The notes under the pieces were generated by a model. That model was not told the origin of the DNA and did no database searches. It saw only the letters and a program-made list of their open reading frames with translations. Positions 47,490 through 64,000 of a stretch of DNA of 64,000 bases are shown piece by piece. Numbering within the stretch: position 1 is the stretch's first letter; the number at the start of each line of letters is the position of its first letter. The DNA is from Albula goreensis (Eukaryota > Chordata > Actinopteri > Albuliformes > Albulidae), in contig CM040753.1 in the NCBI GenBank assembly GCA_022829145.1, positions 14,274,884 through 14,338,883 of the forward strand, written 5' to 3'. The position numbers and the translations under genes were made by a program.

Positions 47490-47825
47490 TGGCTGGGCTA
47501 TAGTGCCAGCACTGGGCTTCATCCTGTCTATAGTGGATCATCACCGTGCAATGAAAACTCCCTGAGCCTAGGTACAACACTAGGTTTAGATCAAACTCAA
47601 AATTTTAAACTAAAATTGAACAAAATGGAGACAGCATTGATGCCTCATTGTACAAAACCCTGGATGCTCATGGTTTGCTCCTGTTAGTCAGGGAATCTTT
47701 CCTTGCCACTGCTGCCCATGGATTACTCTGATAAGGTCAGAGGCCTTTGGTCTATGCAAAACAGCTTTATGACAAGTTGTTCTGAAAAAAAAAATCCTAT
47801 GCAAATAAAATTGAATTGAACTGAA
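47490..47825. repeat. Dispersed repeat, copy 2 (AATAAAATTGAATTGAA tail)
   Basis: Contains CTTTCCTTGCCACTG, AAAACAGCTTTATGAC and a 3' tail AATAAAATTGAATTGAACTG. Ordered similarity to 31560-31850 and the characteristic tail mark it as a member of the same interspersed family. Confidence 0.6.
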
Positions 47826-47829
47826 AACT

Positions 47830-49130
47830 GTTTGCGGTGGGCTATGTCAGACGATATGGGTTTTTCTAAAGGTCGTCACGGTCAGCAGCTGTGTCCATTT
47901 GCTCAGTTAGTGTGACCAGGGTTGACCCCTGCCCTGGTGACACCCGTGACCCCAATAACCTTACACACTGCGGCCTGGTTTGGCCAGTCTGAGCAGTTGT
48001 TTCCTATCAGGCATAAGCAGGGGGATGACTCTCAGTACAGGGTCGTCTGTCAATGGTCTGGAGTCAAAGAGTGACCTCAAGCAGGTACACATACTTAATT
48101 GGTCCCCAGGAAACAGACGAGAATGTGGAGTATATGTGTTGTGTAGTAGTGTATATGGTGGGGGTCTGGGGCCTCAGGGACTGCACAGTGAGTGTAAAAC
48201 ATATTTTCAAACATGTATTATGACCACTGTCAAGCAAATTACAAAACAAAAACACCAGACCTTATCTGTACCAGACACCAGATGTTATCATACAGTTATC
48301 ATATAGTACATCAGCTTTTTAAATGCCACATTTTATATTTTAATAGTAAGAAATATAGTTTCTGCTTTCCTTATTCCACCATTGGGGAATGAGGCCAGAA
48401 GATACAGAGCACAGAGATCTTGCAGGAGTGTGAAGCTTTCTGCTGCCCCAAAGGCAAGGACCATGGATTTGTATTTTGTGAGGAGCTACTGGATGCCAGT
48501 AGAGAGGGATGGGGGGCATAACATGCATGTATTTTGGCTGACAAACAAATTGAGAAGTAGCCACCTGTAGGAGATCAAGATCAAAGGGGCAAGAAAGGGA
48601 CACAGACATTCCCTCAGTCCACAACTTCCCAATTAGCTCAGCAGCAGGTTGCTACAGGAGGGTGTCTGGACAGAGGTCACAGCTGTGGACTAAGGGAATT
48701 CCACTGTTTTTCACTCTTTCATTCTCTTTTTGAACGATTGGGATTCCAGAAGCATGGCAAATGGGTGGCCCTGTGTGCACAGCTACCAGGAAGTGTCTGA
48801 GAAAGAGGCAAATAAACAAGATGAGGTATTAATACATTACTTCTCTCCATCTGTTAATCCCAGACGGGGGACTGCTGTGATCTCCTCCCAGGGGACCATG
48901 AAGGTCCTGTCTAAATATCCTGCAGTCCTGGGGAGGACTGGATCAGCTTCCTTATTCATCTAAGGGAGTCTGATAGTCTGATCCTCCTCAGTCTCACCTC
49001 AGAATGGTGAGGAGCGTGCGCATCAATAACTCCGTAACTCTGCATCGCATGCTACCTTACATCTCAAACTAAAAAATCATTTTGACATACACAAATCACA
49101 ATGTACATGAGAATATATGTGCATTGCATT
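47830..49130. other. Intergenic, no gene seen
   Basis: Unique sequence; several short open frames on both strands lack family similarity and splice context. Confidence 0.4.
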
Positions 49131-49134
49131 ACTA

Positions 49135-49285
49135 CAACTCATTACAACAATCGCAAATTACACTAAACAGAGCTCATTACCATTTGTCCACATTACACTA
49201 AACACAGCTCATCACAAGATGTCCACATTACACTCAATGCTAGTCATTACAATGTATTATTGCAGATTCCACTAACCACAACTCA
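49135..49285. repeat. Degenerate tandem repeat, about 38-bp unit
   Basis: Units of the form CACATTACACTAAACACAGC followed by TCATTACAA.ATGTC recur about four times. Confidence 0.75.
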
Positions 49286-49289
49286 CATA

Positions 49290-51786
49290 ATGCTGTATGT
49301 TATTCACCGCTCAGTAAGAGATGGCAAGCTGAAGGGAGCTGTTGTGACTGACTTATTGATCCCAGGGTCACTGTGCAATGGCAGAAGCAGGCTGTAGGCT
49401 AAGCTACAAGACATGCATGTTTGCACAGACAGACATTATCCACCTAATAAAGCTCTGCCACTATTTACCTTCCCTTCCTGGAGGAGGCCTGTATCTACAG
49501 TCTCTCAAGCACAGCACAGAACAGAACAAAAGTTCCTCTCTGTTAGCACAGCAAACAATTCTGAGCACAAATCACAAATGCACACAGACAGACAAACACA
49601 CACACACACACACGAGCACACAGATAAACACACACACAGAAACATGCCTTATTATCATCAACAGTGAGTGCCAATTACTTTTCATTTGGTTTGTCTTGGC
49701 CTCGCTTCCTGTGAAAAACCTTGTTGTTTCCAACATGAGCAATAACTCTACAATATGCCCCTTTGTTTAATGTTGATGGTATTTTGACAAATTTGTCCTC
49801 ATGGATCGAAAGTGTGATTTGTTTTGCACTAAAACTCACCTTAATTCCTCAGTGCTCATAAGGAGTTTTCTACTGATAAGAGTAATTCCATATACTCTCC
49901 TGGGTTTAAACCACATTCAGACTGCTCAGTCCTGTACACTGGGGTTAGGCTTTTACAAAATGACACAAGCACACACGTCCTCATCAATTGCCCTTCTTGC
50001 TTCTTGGAAAATATCATTTTTATTATATTTGTATATTCTTCTGCTTTTGTTATTAAATACAATCAAATGTAATAAATAAACCACATGTGATGGGGAATAT
50101 TGTGCAAGGCCTTACCTCTGATAAAACAAACATTTTATTCTACAACAAAAAAAGCAATATATATGTATTTAACAAACCAATGGAAATATTTATTTATGAA
50201 TAGTCCCATCGAACTTCTGTCTTACAGTGATGACAGGTTTATGAAATTTATGACATCTTTATTACACATATATATCGCAGCGCTGACACATACACACATG
50301 CGTGTGGATGACTGGGAGGCCCCTATGATCCAACACTGCCCTTAGCACAGAGAGACTGAACCTGACTGCAGCCTTTGGCATAGAAAGGAGGGTCTAAGCT
50401 AGTGATGGGTTGGGGGTACAAGTGCGACAGAGAGAGAGAAAGAGAGTGAGAGAAGAAGGACTGAGAGGAGGCCTGTGCTACCGATGAAGGAATGCGAGCA
50501 GGTAGAGAGAGCTGCTGCACAGGGAAAAGGAGGGAATCTTATTAGTTACTGTAGCTACACACACATATCACTCATACCAAGGGGAAAAACAACAAAAAAC
50601 AAGTACACTGAAATGCTCTCTAACTACTATTTAAACAATTATGGTATGACAGATTTCCAGCTTGTACAACAGAAGTACTTTGTAAGATGGACCAGCTCCA
50701 GTGAAAGCAGAGAGAGATGACTCAACACTTACAAACAGATGAACAGGATCCCTGTGCTCAGCCCAGCAGAGACAGCAGCAGCACCTGGAGCTGGTCTCTG
50801 TTTCATATTTAGAGGAGTGCAGTTTTGGCCTCTCCCAGCAAAAGAATGGCAAACACAGGATGTGCTGCAATTCTGAGGGGTGTGATTATTCACACTGTTT
50901 CCCAGCATCCCGTGGGCTACATGGGCCTGACCCCGACACCCCGATCCATACCAGATGTGCACCTGCATGAGAGCTTGTTCAACAGCAGCATGTTTTGATT
51001 AGTGGAGAGGAGAGCGTCTCTCTGTAGAACGTCCGGTTTATGGAAGCCAGGGGGGTCCGGCCCAAGATCCCCTAGCTCCAAAACTGCATCACAGGCGAGA
51101 TGTGCATTGAGCATGCTCAGAGGGAGACTGCAGTCATATTTAGGTGATAAACTTCAGGCCCATGGATTCTGCCATTTGGGCTGCACCTTTGTGCATTTAT
51201 CTATGATTATTATTATGTTCCCAGCAACTTACAGAAAACCCTGCCACTTTTTCAACAGGTCTCTCTCCCCTCAAACTGCAGCTAAAGCATATTGCCAATG
51301 ACATTAAAATCGGATGGATGAGCGAAACAGCAGTGATGGTGAGGGGGAATCAGGCATGTTTGATCAGTGCATTTTCGGCAATCCCAGCATCGCACACGAG
51401 AGCTCTGAAACACATGGAGAGAATGATTCACTTTAGTAATAAAAATCAACCACATCAAAACAGATAAAAACCCTGAATCAATTTTTGTTCATATAAATTT
51501 AAGTAAACTAAACAGTTACAACAGTTACAACCTGCTTAATTTTTTTTCTTTAAAACCAGAATTTAAAATAAGACCATTAAAATAAGATTTAAAAGCTATC
51601 AGAAGGTTTTGTGAAACCAAGATAACGTAAAATAATTTTAAAAAACTAAAGAAACACATTTCTAATTAAGGGTGGTCTGACATCCACTACAATCTGCAAT
51701 GTTGAAACAATGTACGGCCAGCAGTAATAAGCGTATAAGTGTGACCTAACCACACCCAAGGTATAATGTTTGGTACCTGTTTCTGT
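49290..51786. other. opa1 3' flank, probably including its 3'UTR
   Basis: The opa1 mRNA must run leftward from 51787. I found no clean AATAAA on the minus strand in the nearest 500 bp, so the 3'UTR end is undefined. A CA-rich patch lies at 49595-49640 and a GA-rich patch at 50425-50460. No other gene is supported. Confidence 0.4.
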
Positions 51787-63238
<11,452 letters not shown>

Positions 63239-64000
63239 CTGCCAAGGGGAAACATACGTCAAACAGCGCCCCCTTCCGCTCAATGCAGGGAGCGCAATCA
63301 CATGTTAAACAACAGGATTAAAACACAAGCTACACAATGAATGCAATGGAATGTTCTACAATACCATGTTCTCCATATGGTAGTACAGCAACACAAAGAG
63401 AGACCAAACCACCAACCTCACTCCACCCATCACTCATTGCTTACTGTTACACTGGCTAAACAACAAACACCAAGATCAAGAGGTAACTGCTACCAAAACC
63501 ACCATCTCCAAGCCCAGCCAATAAAGGTGAAGACTTTGGTCTTCTGCACCTCGTTTTTAGAGAAGACTCAAGGAGTCCTTAATAATAATATGTATTCTTT
63601 ATAAATACCTTTTACTTCAGCATTATTGTGTTTCTTCCATTTCTTAACTAATAATTTCTTCATCAAAATGTAGTATCCCAATTTAAAGTATATTCTTGAG
63701 GAACTTAGGCACAGGCTAATTTGAAGTACTTGTATCAACCACATTACAATTAAAATATGTAAACAGTAATGAATTATGCCATTGCTCCTGGATCTACAAT
63801 AACTGTGTTCTGTGTGTGTATGGTATCATGTGGGAAGTTAAATATTAGTTTATGATACACATATTGTTTTTAACGCTGTGTGTATTAGTTTTTGTGTGGT
63901 CCTCGGTGTAGCTCACACAGGAAAACATTCTTTTGTGAGGCTATCATGAGCCCTGTGCCTGGATGTTCATTCCCCAGCCACACAATTATGGCCTATGGCC
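63239..64000. other. opa1: opa1 intron upstream of the first visible exon
   Basis: No further opa1 exon is recognisable here. The exons for the targeting sequence, transmembrane helix and alternative exons 4b/5b should lie beyond the window. Confidence 0.5.

Overview
The window is vertebrate nuclear DNA, most probably from a ray-finned (teleost-like) fish. It has spliced genes with GT-AG introns, a CpG-rich promoter, long CA/TG microsatellites, minisatellites, and remnants of hAT, mariner and LINE elements of kinds common in fish. The species cannot be fixed from sequence alone. Only two protein-coding genes can be supported, both on the minus strand: hes1 (her6-type, complete, 19032-20507) and opa1 (3' part only, 51787-63238; its first exons lie beyond position 64000). 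The order and orientation (opa1 5'->3', then hes1 5'->3') match human 3q29, but the gap is about 31 kb, whereas from memory the human gap is several hundred kb.

Layout. 1-18.75 kb is the 3' flank of hes1. It has no recognisable gene, but holds a DNA-transposon end, minisatellites, a (GT)n tract and a CpG-retaining block near 18 kb. 18.75-20.9 kb is hes1: a 3'UTR with a candidate poly(A) signal, a miR-9 seed match and a Pumilio-type motif; four coding exons; a TATA box, paired RBPJ (CSL) sites, N-boxes and CCAAT boxes. 21-51.7 kb is intergenic. It contains a LINE reverse-transcriptase remnant, an internally deleted mariner, many private minisatellites, a telomere-like tract, a long foldback and one unexplained CpG-retaining open frame with a membrane segment (45.75-46.19 kb). 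51.8-63.24 kb is opa1, with 24 coding exons in the window that encode 815 residues from just upstream of the first predicted helix to the stop codon. All exon phases close without a frameshift, provided one GC-AG intron is accepted.

Function. Hes1 is a Notch-driven bHLH-Orange repressor that oscillates by repressing its own promoter; the visible promoter and 3'UTR elements fit Notch input, self-repression and miR-9 control. OPA1 is the dynamin-like GTPase of inner mitochondrial membrane fusion and cristae shape. The two genes are syntenic neighbours, not functional partners. The best leads are a 26-residue Pro/Ser-rich expansion in opa1, the GC-AG intron, the dense minisatellites in opa1 introns, the foldback at 37.13-37.27 kb and the orphan frame at 46 kb.
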